A DNA stretch of 64,000 bases from a bacterium (lineage in GTDB: Bacteria > Armatimonadota > Zipacnadia > Zipacnadales > UBA11051): positions 1 through 64,000 of the forward strand of contig JAJFUB010000109.1 in NCBI GenBank assembly GCA_021372615.1. The letters run 5' to 3'. The notes under the pieces are model-generated. The model was not told the DNA's origin, made no database searches, and saw nothing but the letters and a program-made list of their open reading frames with translations. Below, in pieces: positions 53,901 through 63,199 of the stretch; within the stretch, counting starts at the first letter, position 1; every line of letters starts with the position of its first letter. The translations under genes and the position numbers were made by a program.

Positions 53901-54869
53901 GACTCTGTCTGTGTACGTGAAGTAGTCACTGCCCCAGTTGCCGAAATGCTTGGCGGCCTTGGCGTCAGAGATGGTCTTCTCGAACAGAATGCGCGTGCCG
54001 AAGCGCTCAGCCAGGTAGTAGTGGAGCGTCATGGCGGTGATGACTTGCCCGCTGCTCTGCGTGAGCAGCAGGCCGCCGCCCTGATTGACGTAGTCCACCA
54101 GCATGTCGGCGATGGCCGCATCGGCATCCAGGACATCGGAGCGCGTGGGGAAGCCGGTGAGGAACACGACACGGCACTGCTTGAGCAGCTCCGGGGTGAG
54201 GTTGTCCCACTGCTCGAAGGAGATCCTCTCCCACCCGGCCTTCGGCAACTCGTCCTTCCACAGGTATGACAGATCGCTACGGTCAAGGCCCACGAAGAGC
54301 AGGCGACTGGACTTGCCGCCTGTGGCCAGCTCGCGGCGCACGAGACTGACATCGTCGAACCGGAACTGGCCCTGCTTGCTGACGCGGAGTTCGAGCTGGA
54401 TGTCGCGCGTCCCGGCCGGCACGTCGAGGTCGTGCTTCACTTCCTGCCAGTCGCGGGCTGGGTCGAGCGTGAAGACCTGCCCGCCGCGCGGTTGTCCTTT
54501 GCCGTCCACGATGGCGATGTAGCTGAGGATGAGCTGGGCCGGGGCGTCCGGGGCACGGTACCACAGCGCCACTTGGTCCGGGGCCTGGTTGTCGTCGGCG
54601 ACGCGGACATGCTGGGCCCAGGACACGTAGACCTTCGGCTGCTGACCCACCGTGATCTGCGCGGCCTTCAGGCCGCTGTGGTAGTCCACCGCCTCAATCT
54701 CCCCGCGGGCGAAGTCCTGCCCGTGATCCACGAAGGCCCACCCCTGGTAGGCGTTGGCGGCGGCGGGCTCCTCGAAACCGGGGTTCTTGACGAGGTTGCC
54801 CTCGCCCTGCTGGGCAGCGGCAGCGCCGACGAGGAGAAGAGCACACAGGATGGTAGGCCAGTGGTGCAT
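50952..54869 (-). CDS. Very large secreted protein with CBM, GATase-like and degenerate PHP-like domains
   Basis: The 1305-residue protein has a signal peptide (MHHWPTILCALLLVGAAAA). The next domain is a carbohydrate-binding-like jelly roll to about residue 180. A glutamine-amidotransferase-like alpha/beta segment runs from about 190 to 460 (LLFVGLDRSDLSYLWKDELP, GGGLLLTQSSGQ). A segment at about 490-570 (STPEEYVQKARAAGLDFIVF, then FLAIPGVTY) resembles PHP-type phosphoesterases but lacks the usual HxH motif. The remaining 700 residues are beta-rich. Function unknown; glycan-related surface activity is plausible. AAGGAG precedes ATG54869. Confidence 0.6.
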   Translation of the reverse strand: MHHWPTILCALLLVGAAAAQQGEGNLVKNPGFEEPAAANAYQGWAFVDHGQDFARGEIEAVDYHSGLKAAQITVGQQPKVYVSWAQHVRVADDNQAPDQVALWYRAPDAPAQLILSYIAIVDGKGQPRGGQVFTLDPARDWQEVKHDLDVPAGTRDIQLELRVSKQGQFRFDDVSLVRRELATGGKSSRLLFVGLDRSDLSYLWKDELPKAGWERISFEQWDNLTPELLKQCRVVFLTGFPTRSDVLDADAAIADMLVDYVNQGGGLLLTQSSGQVITAMTLHYYLAERFGTRILFEKTISDAKAAKHFGNWGSDYFTYTDRVAAPLNDGVAGLPYQSSVSMESLAGVLPFLPNADWQVVLSAGPGTSSQPTLLGLEEVDKGSRPEGFAADVPLAGVRQMGQGRVAYFGQRPDIIFARAMRTDGDRDIYESYMRRAFDGRPNGLVRFILNTLKWLGENADGVATAPLALRPVPPQAFTTAWKLHRGVIGARTTYSIGASTPEEYVQKARAAGLDFIVFLEAMAQLKPDGFESLKRDCRRLSTADFLAIPGVTYQNSDGNHEYVIGDRVKLPSRLFLDDQRRLKVYPRGPDKEGVCAEQTWLYQLLGFENCAGWYLFGQNPYPHFDTRDVNAMAVVTQQGGKTLERMVDAYGQEARNGQTLWPQALVLMQSADEIGLVASGALYQNIIGADGTKMLNTLFNTLGGRSARNLFPGAPCFGSTSVTNGPIIELTMPRGDTDAQGNIYNPALQEWPVSLKVTSPDGLQEVRLMDGDTAIRTFRPGGKAEFAFRTTLPKERQKYIWVYALDGKGHEALSRDIFCDSWLLRDQQCADRNNQLLYSMQRRADGSDYFVSYGADTCVPDKGPWNGRVRPVGTFVFDSKLGSGAMSYDGSPENHPQLSLNPFVIFDGKAPDSMGWSRRLVGDLEGSPHVQPYRVVSSSEVLIGDRILDGVFPVDAKPVIHVWHTLYPVKPSQYLRTTARCTFYLPKPDGIAAYLWDQTFETLRDIPVRADQPFTFGLGTIGGWPGQTDKSQRLMVVGGRQTELVKLAGHPMAVTRFNRGDYIGILHSVFGSLAVYSLTDGLVLWGDGINHQVGIKTPAGTVARGTKLTAKLLLVGMNRLVPEPDKLAAQVAADYGLSGPPAYQVVAEQGKVTAQGAVLDLDASQGQCFRGKLTGVASLPGNLGAQIAGLTDTWSAVLQVQDGSGKTRIIPVEKDTGYAVLRTEDEGKRLFIGHPLICDSPQVVISVARSQDWKTWEVEIHNPTAKPLTVQVRPNPHVEGFKLTETIQLPAGSSVLRTAGPAPQQ

Positions 54870-54984
54870 GTGCGGGGCTCCTTGGTTGCTGCCTTAGGGT
54901 TCAGCCCGGTGGCGCGACAGACCTGCAGGTCTCGCGGCGCGCGGCCGGGAAGAACACCCGAACTCTGTCGTCAGGACCACCGCC

Positions 54985-57900
54985 ATGAAACCACGTCTCT
55001 GCTGTCTGGTGCTACTTGTCGCTACCGTTGCCTGGGCGCAGGCGAAGCTGCCCCTCGGCTTCGACACCGATCCCGGCTGGGAGATGCGCCCCAGCTACCT
55101 GGCCAACCCGACGGCGAAAGCGCAGCTTGTCGCTGCCAGCGGGGTCAACACGCTCCAAGTCGACGAGACCGGCAAGGGCATGAAGTGGGAGCTGCCCCTG
55201 CAGCCCTTCGACTCGGGCTACTACCCGTATCTCGTGGTGCGCTACAGGGCGCAGAACCTGGGCGGGGGCGGCTACAGCCTGTGGGCGTTCGATGGCAGCC
55301 GGGAAGGGCTGGAGATCATCAATCCGCGCGATCTAGCGGCTGACGGGCAGTGGCATGACCTGGCGGTGGACCTGGTACAGCGCGGCGTGACCGGGGCGGT
55401 GCGGGCGCTGGTGGTGGAAGTCCAGTGCAAGCAGGCCCCGGCGTACCTGGCGTTTGACACGATCGCCCTGCAGGATGACATCCCGGCAGGGGCCAAGGTC
55501 GTCCCAGCCGCGCCGCCGGAGGCCAAGGAAGCGGTCGTGAAGCTGACGGACCTGCCGTTGCCCAAGGCCGAGCCGGACTGGCTGGCGGCCGATGCGGCGC
55601 GCTACGGGATTGACGTGGCCGAGGGGGCCGTGCACCTGTGGGCCGAGGGGCAGGACGCGGGGATGAAGTTCTCGACGAAGCTCAGGGAGCCCCTGGACCT
55701 GTCGCCGTTCCGCTTTGCGGCGGTGCGCTACAAGGCACGGGGCACGGCACCGTGGGGCGACTACTGTGTGTGGCTGGGCAGCGGCGGGGGCGGGATGCCC
55801 GACCGGTTCGCCCGGCCGCTGGACCTGCGTGCCCTGAAGGCCGACGGCGAGTGGCATGTGGCGATCACGCCGCTGGGCGAGGACTTCAAGGCTGTGGACA
55901 TGGCCCTGCAGGTCTCCACAGCCCAGACGCGCGGCGACGTGTGGATAGACAGCATTCGCTTCTCGACCAAGCGCCCGTTGCTGGAGATGGCCGATGTGTT
56001 GCCGTACCGGAGCGGCTGGGAGAACAGCAAGCTGGCGCAGTTCCGCACGGTTGACCTGACACCCGTGGCGAACGCGCCGGCCGAGGCGAAGCTGCGGGCC
56101 AACGGCCTCAAGTCGTGGCTCCCCGCCGGCAAGCTGACCACGCGCGGCATTCCGTTCAGTGTCCTGTCCGGGGCCAAGGACGTGTTGCAGACGCCGCCGG
56201 ACATCGCGCAGACGGCCAGCGTGCCCGTCGGCGGCAAGGCGGCGACGGAGGCGTACCTGCTGCTCCTGTCGCGCCTGCCCTCGACCGATGCGGCGAGGAT
56301 GGGCGACCCCGTGCCGATGGACGTGTTCCGCAACCCGGAGCGCTTCCGCGTGCGCGTTGAGTATGCGGACGGGATGAGCGACGAAATGTTCCCGCTGGCG
56401 TGCGGGTCGGGGCAGTTCGAGGTGTCGCGCGGCCCGGACGTGTACTGTCTGACCGGCCTGCGCAGCCAGCCGATCCAGCGCCTGAGCCTCATCAACCGCA
56501 TGGAGAGCGGGAGCTTCCTGCTGGCGGCGGTGACGCTGAATGAGGGGAAGCCCGCGATGGTGGCGCCGGCCGTGCAGGCGCTCCCACCGGCGCCGAAGCC
56601 CATGGTCTTCGCAATGCCCGTGCCGCAGGCTGCCATCAAGCCCATCACGGGCGGGTACTTCATCCAGAGCCGCAACCTGTGCCTGGACCTGCAGACCGAA
56701 GGGGGGCTGGCCGTCCGTCGCCTGGGGTCGCCGTACAACACGATCGTCAAGCTGGCGGTGCAGCCCGGGCCGCTGTTCGAGATCGCAGACGGGAAGACGC
56801 TGCTGGACTCGACGCAGGTGACGGTCGGCACGCCGAAGCTGGAGGGGCGGACGCTGACCATCCCGGTCGACGGCCGGCCCGGCGGGGCCGCTGTGGCGGG
56901 GCAGTTGGTTGTGACGCTGGAGGACGACCAGGTGCTGATGCGGCTCGACGTGGCGAACGTCGGCTCGACCGTCATCAAGCCGATCGTCAACTTCCCCCTG
57001 CTGCGCGGCATGAAGATCGGCAGCGTAGACGACACGTGGTATCTGTACTGCCGCAAGGGCGGGCTCGTCAGCAACCGCCCGACGGCGCAGCGGAAGGCCT
57101 ATGGCGGCGAATACCCGCTGCAGGTCGCGGACGTCTTCAACCCCCAGAGCGGTGGGCTGGCGCTGCTGACCTATGACCTGAACGACGTCTACCGCTTCTG
57201 GAACATGAGCAAAGACGCTGAGGGCGTGACGTGGAAGATGGAGTACTGGCAGCAGGAGGTGCAGCCGGGCGCCAAGATCGAGACAGTGCCCACCGCCCTG
57301 CGCGGGCACTTCGGTGACTGGCGCGCGGCGCTGGGCATGTACCGGCAGTGGGCGCAATCCTGGTTCAGGCCCCAGGTCCCCCGCAAACGCTGGTTCCAGG
57401 AGGTCTTCTACTACCAGCAGGCCCTCGCGTGGAGCCAACTGCGCGACCCGAAGACCGGGCAGTGGCGCATGTCCGAGCGCATCCAGCGCTGCAAGGACGC
57501 CTTCGGCTGCCTGGACTACCTGCATGTCTTCGATTTCGGCGACAGCCGCAAGTATGGGCGCGTAGGCGACTACAACCACTATGACGAGCTGGGCGGGCTG
57601 CCGGCCATGCGCGCGGCCTTCAAGGAAGCCCAGGACCAGGGCGTGCGGATGGGCGTGTACATCGAGGGCTACCTGTGCGACAACCGCGGCGTGTGGGGCA
57701 GCCAGAACGTCGCGGCCAACTGCATCCGCCTGCAGGACGGCTCGCCGATGATGTGGCCGGGCTCGAAGACCGAAACGATGATGTGCGCGGCGGCGCTGCC
57801 GTGGCGGCAGCACCTGGCCGACACGTACAAGCGCGTCGCGGCCGAGCTGCAGCCCGATGGCATGTACATTGACCAGTACGGCTTCGTCAACCCCGGCAAG

Positions 57901-58599
57901 ACCTGCTGGTCGCGCGAGCACGGGCACCCCGTCCCCGCGGCGCCGATCCGCGGCGAGGCCGGGACGACACAGGCCATCCGCGCCGCCATGCCGCCGCAGA
58001 CGGCGAACCTGACCGAAGAGACGCCGAACGATGTCCATGCCCAGTACCAGGACGGCGCGCTGGGCTATTCGGTCGTGAGTGACGACCCCGTCCTCGCGCC
58101 GCACCGCGTGGACCTGTTCCGCTTCATGTTCCCGGACTTCAAGGTCTTCCAACTCGTCAGCTACAACCCGTTCATCGAAGGCGGCTGGGACCTGCTGAAG
58201 TGGCCATTCTTCAACGGCGAGGCGATCTGGCTGCACCAGGACCCGCAGCGCGACTACTGCGACGAGGCGCGGAACTTCCTGAAGCAGAGCTTCGCGATCC
58301 TGCACAAGTACGACGAGGCCTTCTGCTCGGACAAGGTCGCTCCGCTGGTGCCGACCCTCATGCCCACGGTGTATGCGAACCAGTTCACCGGGAAGCAGAC
58401 GACGGTGTGGACGCTGTTCAACGCGGAGTTCCACACGATGCGGGGCGACCTGCTAAGCATCCCGCACCAGGCCGGGACGCGCTATGTGAATGCCTTCACC
58501 GGCGCAGTGATCAAGCCCCGGATCGTGAAGGGGCAGGCGATCATCCCGGTGGCCATCGGGCCGCGGGATGTGGGGTGTGTGGCGGCGGAACGGCCCTAA
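54985..58599 (+). CDS. Large secreted glycoside-hydrolase-like protein (DUF6259-type)
   Basis: The 1204-residue protein has a signal peptide (CCLVLLVATVAWAQA). Two jelly-roll-like CBM domains span about residues 20-180 and 190-330. A beta-sandwich follows, then a TIM barrel in about residues 780-1130 with DYLHVFDFGDSRKYGRVGDY, YIEGYLCDNRGVW, DGMYIDQYGF (candidate catalytic Asp) and NLTEETPND. The barrel resembles GH36/DUF6259-type enzymes. Substrate unknown. It is divergent from the gene at 50952. Confidence 0.65.
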   Translation: MKPRLCCLVLLVATVAWAQAKLPLGFDTDPGWEMRPSYLANPTAKAQLVAASGVNTLQVDETGKGMKWELPLQPFDSGYYPYLVVRYRAQNLGGGGYSLWAFDGSREGLEIINPRDLAADGQWHDLAVDLVQRGVTGAVRALVVEVQCKQAPAYLAFDTIALQDDIPAGAKVVPAAPPEAKEAVVKLTDLPLPKAEPDWLAADAARYGIDVAEGAVHLWAEGQDAGMKFSTKLREPLDLSPFRFAAVRYKARGTAPWGDYCVWLGSGGGGMPDRFARPLDLRALKADGEWHVAITPLGEDFKAVDMALQVSTAQTRGDVWIDSIRFSTKRPLLEMADVLPYRSGWENSKLAQFRTVDLTPVANAPAEAKLRANGLKSWLPAGKLTTRGIPFSVLSGAKDVLQTPPDIAQTASVPVGGKAATEAYLLLLSRLPSTDAARMGDPVPMDVFRNPERFRVRVEYADGMSDEMFPLACGSGQFEVSRGPDVYCLTGLRSQPIQRLSLINRMESGSFLLAAVTLNEGKPAMVAPAVQALPPAPKPMVFAMPVPQAAIKPITGGYFIQSRNLCLDLQTEGGLAVRRLGSPYNTIVKLAVQPGPLFEIADGKTLLDSTQVTVGTPKLEGRTLTIPVDGRPGGAAVAGQLVVTLEDDQVLMRLDVANVGSTVIKPIVNFPLLRGMKIGSVDDTWYLYCRKGGLVSNRPTAQRKAYGGEYPLQVADVFNPQSGGLALLTYDLNDVYRFWNMSKDAEGVTWKMEYWQQEVQPGAKIETVPTALRGHFGDWRAALGMYRQWAQSWFRPQVPRKRWFQEVFYYQQALAWSQLRDPKTGQWRMSERIQRCKDAFGCLDYLHVFDFGDSRKYGRVGDYNHYDELGGLPAMRAAFKEAQDQGVRMGVYIEGYLCDNRGVWGSQNVAANCIRLQDGSPMMWPGSKTETMMCAAALPWRQHLADTYKRVAAELQPDGMYIDQYGFVNPGKTCWSREHGHPVPAAPIRGEAGTTQAIRAAMPPQTANLTEETPNDVHAQYQDGALGYSVVSDDPVLAPHRVDLFRFMFPDFKVFQLVSYNPFIEGGWDLLKWPFFNGEAIWLHQDPQRDYCDEARNFLKQSFAILHKYDEAFCSDKVAPLVPTLMPTVYANQFTGKQTTVWTLFNAEFHTMRGDLLSIPHQAGTRYVNAFTGAVIKPRIVKGQAIIPVAIGPRDVGCVAAERP

Positions 58600-58605
58600 C
58601 GGCTT

Positions 58606-58623
58606 GCGGGTCTGGAGACCCGC
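58606..58623. repeat. Short palindrome between genes
   Basis: GCGGGTCTGGAGACCCGC is an 18-base hairpin with the TCCA/TGGA centre seen in the 7363-7455 repeats, but it lacks the GTAG tetranucleotide. Confidence 0.5.
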
Positions 58624-58642
58624 GTTCCAGGAAAGGCACTTC

Positions 58643-59926
58643 ATGCACCACTTCGGCGACGGACGTGACTGGTTCTTCGAGAAGCGCTTCGGGATGTTCG
58701 TGCACTGGGGCATCTATGCCGTGGCCGGGTGGCATGAGCAGATGCAGTGGCGTGGGCGCGTGCCGCGGGCCGAGTATGTGAAGCTCGCGGAACGCTGGAA
58801 CCCGGTGAAGTTCGACCCCGACGCCTGGCTCGATCTGGCCGAGGAAGTCGGGATGCGTTACCTCTGCCTGACGACCAAGCACCACGACGGCTTCTGCCTG
58901 TTCGACACGAAGCTGACGGACTTCAACACGATGAACACGCCGTACGGCAGGGACCTCGTGGGGATGCTGGCCGAGGCGTGCCACCGGCGCGACTTCCCGC
59001 TCTGCCTGTACTACTCGTGCGCGGACTGGCACCAGCCGAACTACCCCAACGAGGGGCGGCACCACGAGCTTCCGCCGCAGCCGGGCGATGAGCCGGACCT
59101 GATGAAGTACCTCGACTTCCTGCGCGGCCAAGTGCGCGAGCTGTGCACGAACTACGGCAAGATCCACGGCTTCTGGTGGGACATGAATGTGCCCCAGCAC
59201 GTGGACCCGAGCATCAACCAACTGATCCGCGACCTGCAGCCGGGGATCGTCATCAACAACCGCGGCTATGACGAGGGCGACTTCGGCACTCCGGAGCGCG
59301 ACTACGACCCTTCGGGCGAGGAAGTCCTGACCTTCGACCGGCCCACCGAGGCCTGCCAATCCGTCGGCCTGGAGAGCTGGGGCTGGCGCGTGGACGAGGA
59401 CTACTACACCGATCGGCACCTGATCCGCAGCATTGACCGCTACCTGGCGCGCGGGGCCAACTACTTGCTCAACGTCGGCCCCACCGGCGAGGGTGAGATC
59501 GCGCCCGTGCAGCAGGACATCCTGCGGCGCGTGGGGCATTGGTACAACACGGTCCAGGAGTCACTGCTCGACGTCGAGCCCGCCTCGGCGCTGACCGAGA
59601 ACCGGCAGGTGCTGCTGACGCGGCGCGGCAACACGGTCTATGTGCACCTGCACCGCGACCCGGTGACTGACGCAGTGAAGCTCAAGCCAATCCAGACGCC
59701 GCCGGTGCGGGCGACGCTGCTGAACGACGGGCGGCCGGTCGAGTGCGCGGTGGACGTGCTGCCCAGCGAGCATGTGACGCAGACCCCATGCCTGCACCTC
59801 AAGCGGCTGCCGGTGAACGAGCTGTGCAATGAGGTGCTGGTGGTGAAGCTGGAGTTCGCGGACGGGGAGTTCGCGAGCGGGGAGGCGCGCGAGACGGCGG
59901 GTGGGGTGGATGTGAATGTGATGTAG
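58643..59926 (+). CDS. GH29 alpha-L-fucosidase
   Basis: The 427-residue enzyme shows FGMFVHWGIYAVAGWHEQ, TTKHHDGFCLFDTKLTDFN, and GFWWDMNV with Asp180, the family nucleophile. It releases L-fucose from glycans. There is no signal peptide, so it may act on imported oligosaccharides. A C-terminal beta domain follows. GGAAAGG precedes ATG58643. Together with fucK it supports fucose use. Confidence 0.92.
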   Translation: MHHFGDGRDWFFEKRFGMFVHWGIYAVAGWHEQMQWRGRVPRAEYVKLAERWNPVKFDPDAWLDLAEEVGMRYLCLTTKHHDGFCLFDTKLTDFNTMNTPYGRDLVGMLAEACHRRDFPLCLYYSCADWHQPNYPNEGRHHELPPQPGDEPDLMKYLDFLRGQVRELCTNYGKIHGFWWDMNVPQHVDPSINQLIRDLQPGIVINNRGYDEGDFGTPERDYDPSGEEVLTFDRPTEACQSVGLESWGWRVDEDYYTDRHLIRSIDRYLARGANYLLNVGPTGEGEIAPVQQDILRRVGHWYNTVQESLLDVEPASALTENRQVLLTRRGNTVYVHLHRDPVTDAVKLKPIQTPPVRATLLNDGRPVECAVDVLPSEHVTQTPCLHLKRLPVNELCNEVLVVKLEFADGEFASGEARETAGGVDVNVM

Positions 59927-59935
59927 GTGACGGAG

Positions 59936-60098
59936 GGCCTCACCCCCGGCCCCTCTCCCGCGCGCATACGACTGCGCGCCGGAGAGGGGAGAACGGCTCT
60001 GGGGCGGCACGCTGTGCCTGCGGAGCCACCAAGGTGGCGGACGGTGCCCCTCTCCGGGCGCTTGCGCAGCAAGCGGCGGGAGAGGGGTAGGGGTGAGG
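59936..60098. repeat. Palindromic element between GH29 and beta-helix genes
   Basis: The left end CCTCACCCCCGGCCCCTCTC and right end GGGAGAGGGGTAGGGGTGAGG are inverted. Two internal hairpins occur. GGGGAGAACGGCT is shared with the iorA insertion at 14191-14294. It occupies most of the 234-base gap before ATG60161; nothing else was seen there. Confidence 0.75.
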
Positions 60099-60160
60099 AG
60101 AAGGTCAGTGCCGTGAGACGTGCGCCAGCGGCGCACATGCCGTTCCCATCGGAGGGAATC

Positions 60161-63133
60161 ATGCGACACTTGGTACTGCTGGCCGCGCTCGTGTCATCCA
60201 TCGCCCTTGCCCAGCCGGAGGGGGCATGGCTGAACGTCCTGGACTGCGGCGCCTCGGGCTCCAAGTTCCAGACCAAGGCTACTCTCACAGCGGGCTCCAA
60301 GGACATCAGCGTGGCCGATCCGGGCGACTTCAAGGTCGGTCAGGGCGTCATGGTCTCCCGCGCGGACATCAAGATCAGCCACGGGACGCTGTGGGGCCCG
60401 CGGGCCAAGTACGCCGCCAGCAAGGCGCTCGCGGATACGGTGCAGGTGCGCGGCTACGATGGGTCGCTGGGAAGCTGGACCGTCTACATCCTCGACATTG
60501 ACGGGGCGAACCCGGCCACCTTCCGTTGGAGTGACGACCTGACGCGGACCTGGAAGCAGAGCAAGGTGCCGATCACGCACGACTGGCAGCCGCTGAACGG
60601 CGGCACAGAGGTCAAGTTCGGCGAACTGGATTGGGACAGTGGGTATGCGGTGACGTTCAGCGCGCGGGATCAGTTGCTGACCGTCATCGAGAAGATCGAG
60701 GGCAAGACGGTGACGCTGCGCGATGCGCCGACGCGCGGGGCTGACGATGCCGTGGTGCGGCACAACGACACCGAGGCGCTGCAAGCCGCGATTGACCGGG
60801 GGCTCAAGGAGAAGCGGAACGTCTTCTTCCCCGCCGGATGGTACATGCTCGCCCGCCCGCTGGTCGTGCAGAATGCCGAGGGCATTGTCCTCCAAGGCCT
60901 CAACGGTGTGGACAGCGTCCTGGACATCAGCGAGGGCGAGGGGGCGTGCTTCAACCTCAAGGACGGCAAGGAAGTCACCATCCGCAACTTCCGCATGCTA
61001 GGAAACACCGGCTTTGACGCGCGCGACCAGGCGGGGTCGCTGCGGCTCATGGGCGCTCTGGCCGTATGGGGCTTCTACCTCAAGCCCAGCCACGGCATGA
61101 CCGTGTCCAACACCGAGCGGGTGTTGCTGGAGAACTGTCATGCCTCCAAGATGAGCGGCGAATGCTTCTACTCCGGCGGACGCTCGCGGACCTGGAACCA
61201 ACCGGAACCGAAGCAGTACACCAAGGAGATCACGTACCTGCGCTGCTCGGTTACGGATAGCGGCCGCAACGCCTTCAACAACAATGACATGGCCGAGAAC
61301 ACGAGCGTGTTGTACTGCCGGGTGGTGGATGTGGGCGGCTGCACGTGGGAGGGGGCGTCGCGGTTCGTGCGGTTCATTGGCAACTACGTGCGCAACGCCG
61401 GCACGGTGGCGATGGGCAACATCCGCAGCCGCGACGAGCGCTACGAGCAGCTCGGCTCGGGCCAGCACATCATCGCCGATAATGTGTTCGAGGGCAACAT
61501 CTGCTATGGCGGGGCAGCCATCCGCGCCGCTGCCGGCGCCTCGCAGGTCGTGATCCGCAACAACCTGTTCATCAACTTCGGCTCCAGCGGCGTGGACATT
61601 AGTGGGGTGAACAGCAATCGTGACCTCACCGCCGGCATCGCTACAGTCAGCGACAACATCTTCGACATGACCGACGTGACCGGCCAGTCCAAGGCGCGCA
61701 CCAGCGTGCTCGTGAGCGGCTCGCATGTCACCGTCAGCAACAACCAGTTCTATGTGCGTGGCGCGATGGACCCGGCCGTGACAGCCATTGACCTGCGCGA
61801 GCCGGCCGTCAACCTCAGCGTGCACGACAACCTCATCCGCAACTGCGGGAAGGGGCTGAGCGTCGGCCTCGGCAGTGGGCGGATCACGGAAGTCGTGAGC
61901 CCGACCAGTTTCGTGGTCGCGGGGACCATCCCCCTGGAGCGGCGCCAGTCGCACCGCTACCGGGGCTGGGGCGTCAGCTTCATCCGCGGCGGCAACCGCA
62001 TCGGGCGGGGCACGATCAAGGAGTTCGACCCCGAGACCTGCCAGTTCATCCTCGACAAGCCCTTCGATCTGAAGGTGGGGGACAGCGTTGAGGTCTTCCC
62101 GACCGCCGGGGCCAACTGGAGCCTGACCGCGAACACGATCACCAGTTGCGTGCAGCCGGTCACACTCGATGGCTATGGCAGCCTGACCTCGCGCTTCGCC
62201 GACAACCTCATCTCCCGCGGTGAGACACCAGCGAAGGAGGCGGTCGCCGTCAGGGGCGCGTTCGACCTGACCGGCAATCACTTCAGCGGCTTCACTGACG
62301 AGGGCAGCGCGGCCCTGTCGCTGTACCCGGACCGCTTCGGCAAGCCGCTGCCGCTGCAAGTGCGCGACAACATCTTCGAGACCTGCGGCAATCCCGTGGC
62401 CGAGAGCGTCAAGGGCCTCTGGGACGCGTGCCGGGCGGAGGGCAATGTCTTCCAGAACTGCACCGCCAAGCCGGTGCAGAAGGCCCTGCCGCCGCAGACC
62501 GTGACGGCAGTGCTGCGCAAGGTTGAGGCGCCGGCGGCGCCGATCCTCAAGGCGCCGAAGCTGGCGAAGGCGATCAAGCTCGACGGCGATGTCAGCGAGT
62601 GGCCATGGGCGGACAAGACGCGGGTGGCAACGTTGCAGCAGGACGCGATGGGCGCCCCGATCAGCGGTCCGAAGGGGGCCATCATGGCCGCGCGCGACGC
62701 GCAGTTCCTGTACGTGGCGGTTTGCGTGAACACACTGCCGAACTACAAGCTGACACTGAGTGGCGCGCCGTACTCTGGCGACGGCATGGAGATCGCCTAT
62801 CAGAGCGGCGATCCGCAGGTGAGTTCGCCCATCCTCGTGCAGTGGGGTGGCGCGGACGGAGCGCGGAGCCTCGTGGCCGTGGGCGGTGCGGACGCCGCGC
62901 AGAGCGCCGCGCTGGACAAGCTCACCCAGTACGCCGCCAAGCAGGGCAAGGACCAGTGGACGGCCGAGTGGCGGCTGCCGCTGAGTGTCCTGGGCCCGAA
63001 GTTCGCGCAGGTCAAGCGGCTGCGGTTCAACCTGGGCCTCCGCCACCACAATGCCGACCTGTGGATCGCCTGGGTCGGCACGGGAGCGGAGATCTTCCGG
63101 GTGGACCGGGCAGGGGTCGTAGAACTATGGTAG
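60161..63133 (+). CDS. Secreted beta-helix protein with CBM9-like tail
   Basis: The 990-residue protein has a signal peptide (HLVLLAALVSSIALAQ). The N-terminal section opens LNVLDCGASGSKFQTKATLT, typical of pectate lyase superfamily enzymes, followed by parallel beta-helix repeats to about residue 770. The last 200 residues (KAIKLDGDVSEWPWADKTRV) resemble CBM9 or DOMON-type carbohydrate-binding domains. ATG60161 follows CGGAGGG. Polysaccharide lyase or hydrolase activity is inferred; the family is not certain. Confidence 0.75.
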   Translation: MRHLVLLAALVSSIALAQPEGAWLNVLDCGASGSKFQTKATLTAGSKDISVADPGDFKVGQGVMVSRADIKISHGTLWGPRAKYAASKALADTVQVRGYDGSLGSWTVYILDIDGANPATFRWSDDLTRTWKQSKVPITHDWQPLNGGTEVKFGELDWDSGYAVTFSARDQLLTVIEKIEGKTVTLRDAPTRGADDAVVRHNDTEALQAAIDRGLKEKRNVFFPAGWYMLARPLVVQNAEGIVLQGLNGVDSVLDISEGEGACFNLKDGKEVTIRNFRMLGNTGFDARDQAGSLRLMGALAVWGFYLKPSHGMTVSNTERVLLENCHASKMSGECFYSGGRSRTWNQPEPKQYTKEITYLRCSVTDSGRNAFNNNDMAENTSVLYCRVVDVGGCTWEGASRFVRFIGNYVRNAGTVAMGNIRSRDERYEQLGSGQHIIADNVFEGNICYGGAAIRAAAGASQVVIRNNLFINFGSSGVDISGVNSNRDLTAGIATVSDNIFDMTDVTGQSKARTSVLVSGSHVTVSNNQFYVRGAMDPAVTAIDLREPAVNLSVHDNLIRNCGKGLSVGLGSGRITEVVSPTSFVVAGTIPLERRQSHRYRGWGVSFIRGGNRIGRGTIKEFDPETCQFILDKPFDLKVGDSVEVFPTAGANWSLTANTITSCVQPVTLDGYGSLTSRFADNLISRGETPAKEAVAVRGAFDLTGNHFSGFTDEGSAALSLYPDRFGKPLPLQVRDNIFETCGNPVAESVKGLWDACRAEGNVFQNCTAKPVQKALPPQTVTAVLRKVEAPAAPILKAPKLAKAIKLDGDVSEWPWADKTRVATLQQDAMGAPISGPKGAIMAARDAQFLYVAVCVNTLPNYKLTLSGAPYSGDGMEIAYQSGDPQVSSPILVQWGGADGARSLVAVGGADAAQSAALDKLTQYAAKQGKDQWTAEWRLPLSVLGPKFAQVKRLRFNLGLRHHNADLWIAWVGTGAEIFRVDRAGVVELW

Positions 63134-63199
63134 GCTGACTGTGCCCGCTCGCCGGGCATAGCGGCCGCCCCAACTCGCTGGGCGGAGAGAGCGCACTGT

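Noticed and set aside
55333-58434. A 1033-residue open frame on the minus strand inside the DUF6259-like gene
   Set aside because: It is antisense to a gene with a signal peptide, good start and recognisable domains. The translation is rich in Arg/His/Val/Leu and Gly with no motif, as expected for a shadow of GC-rich coding sequence.
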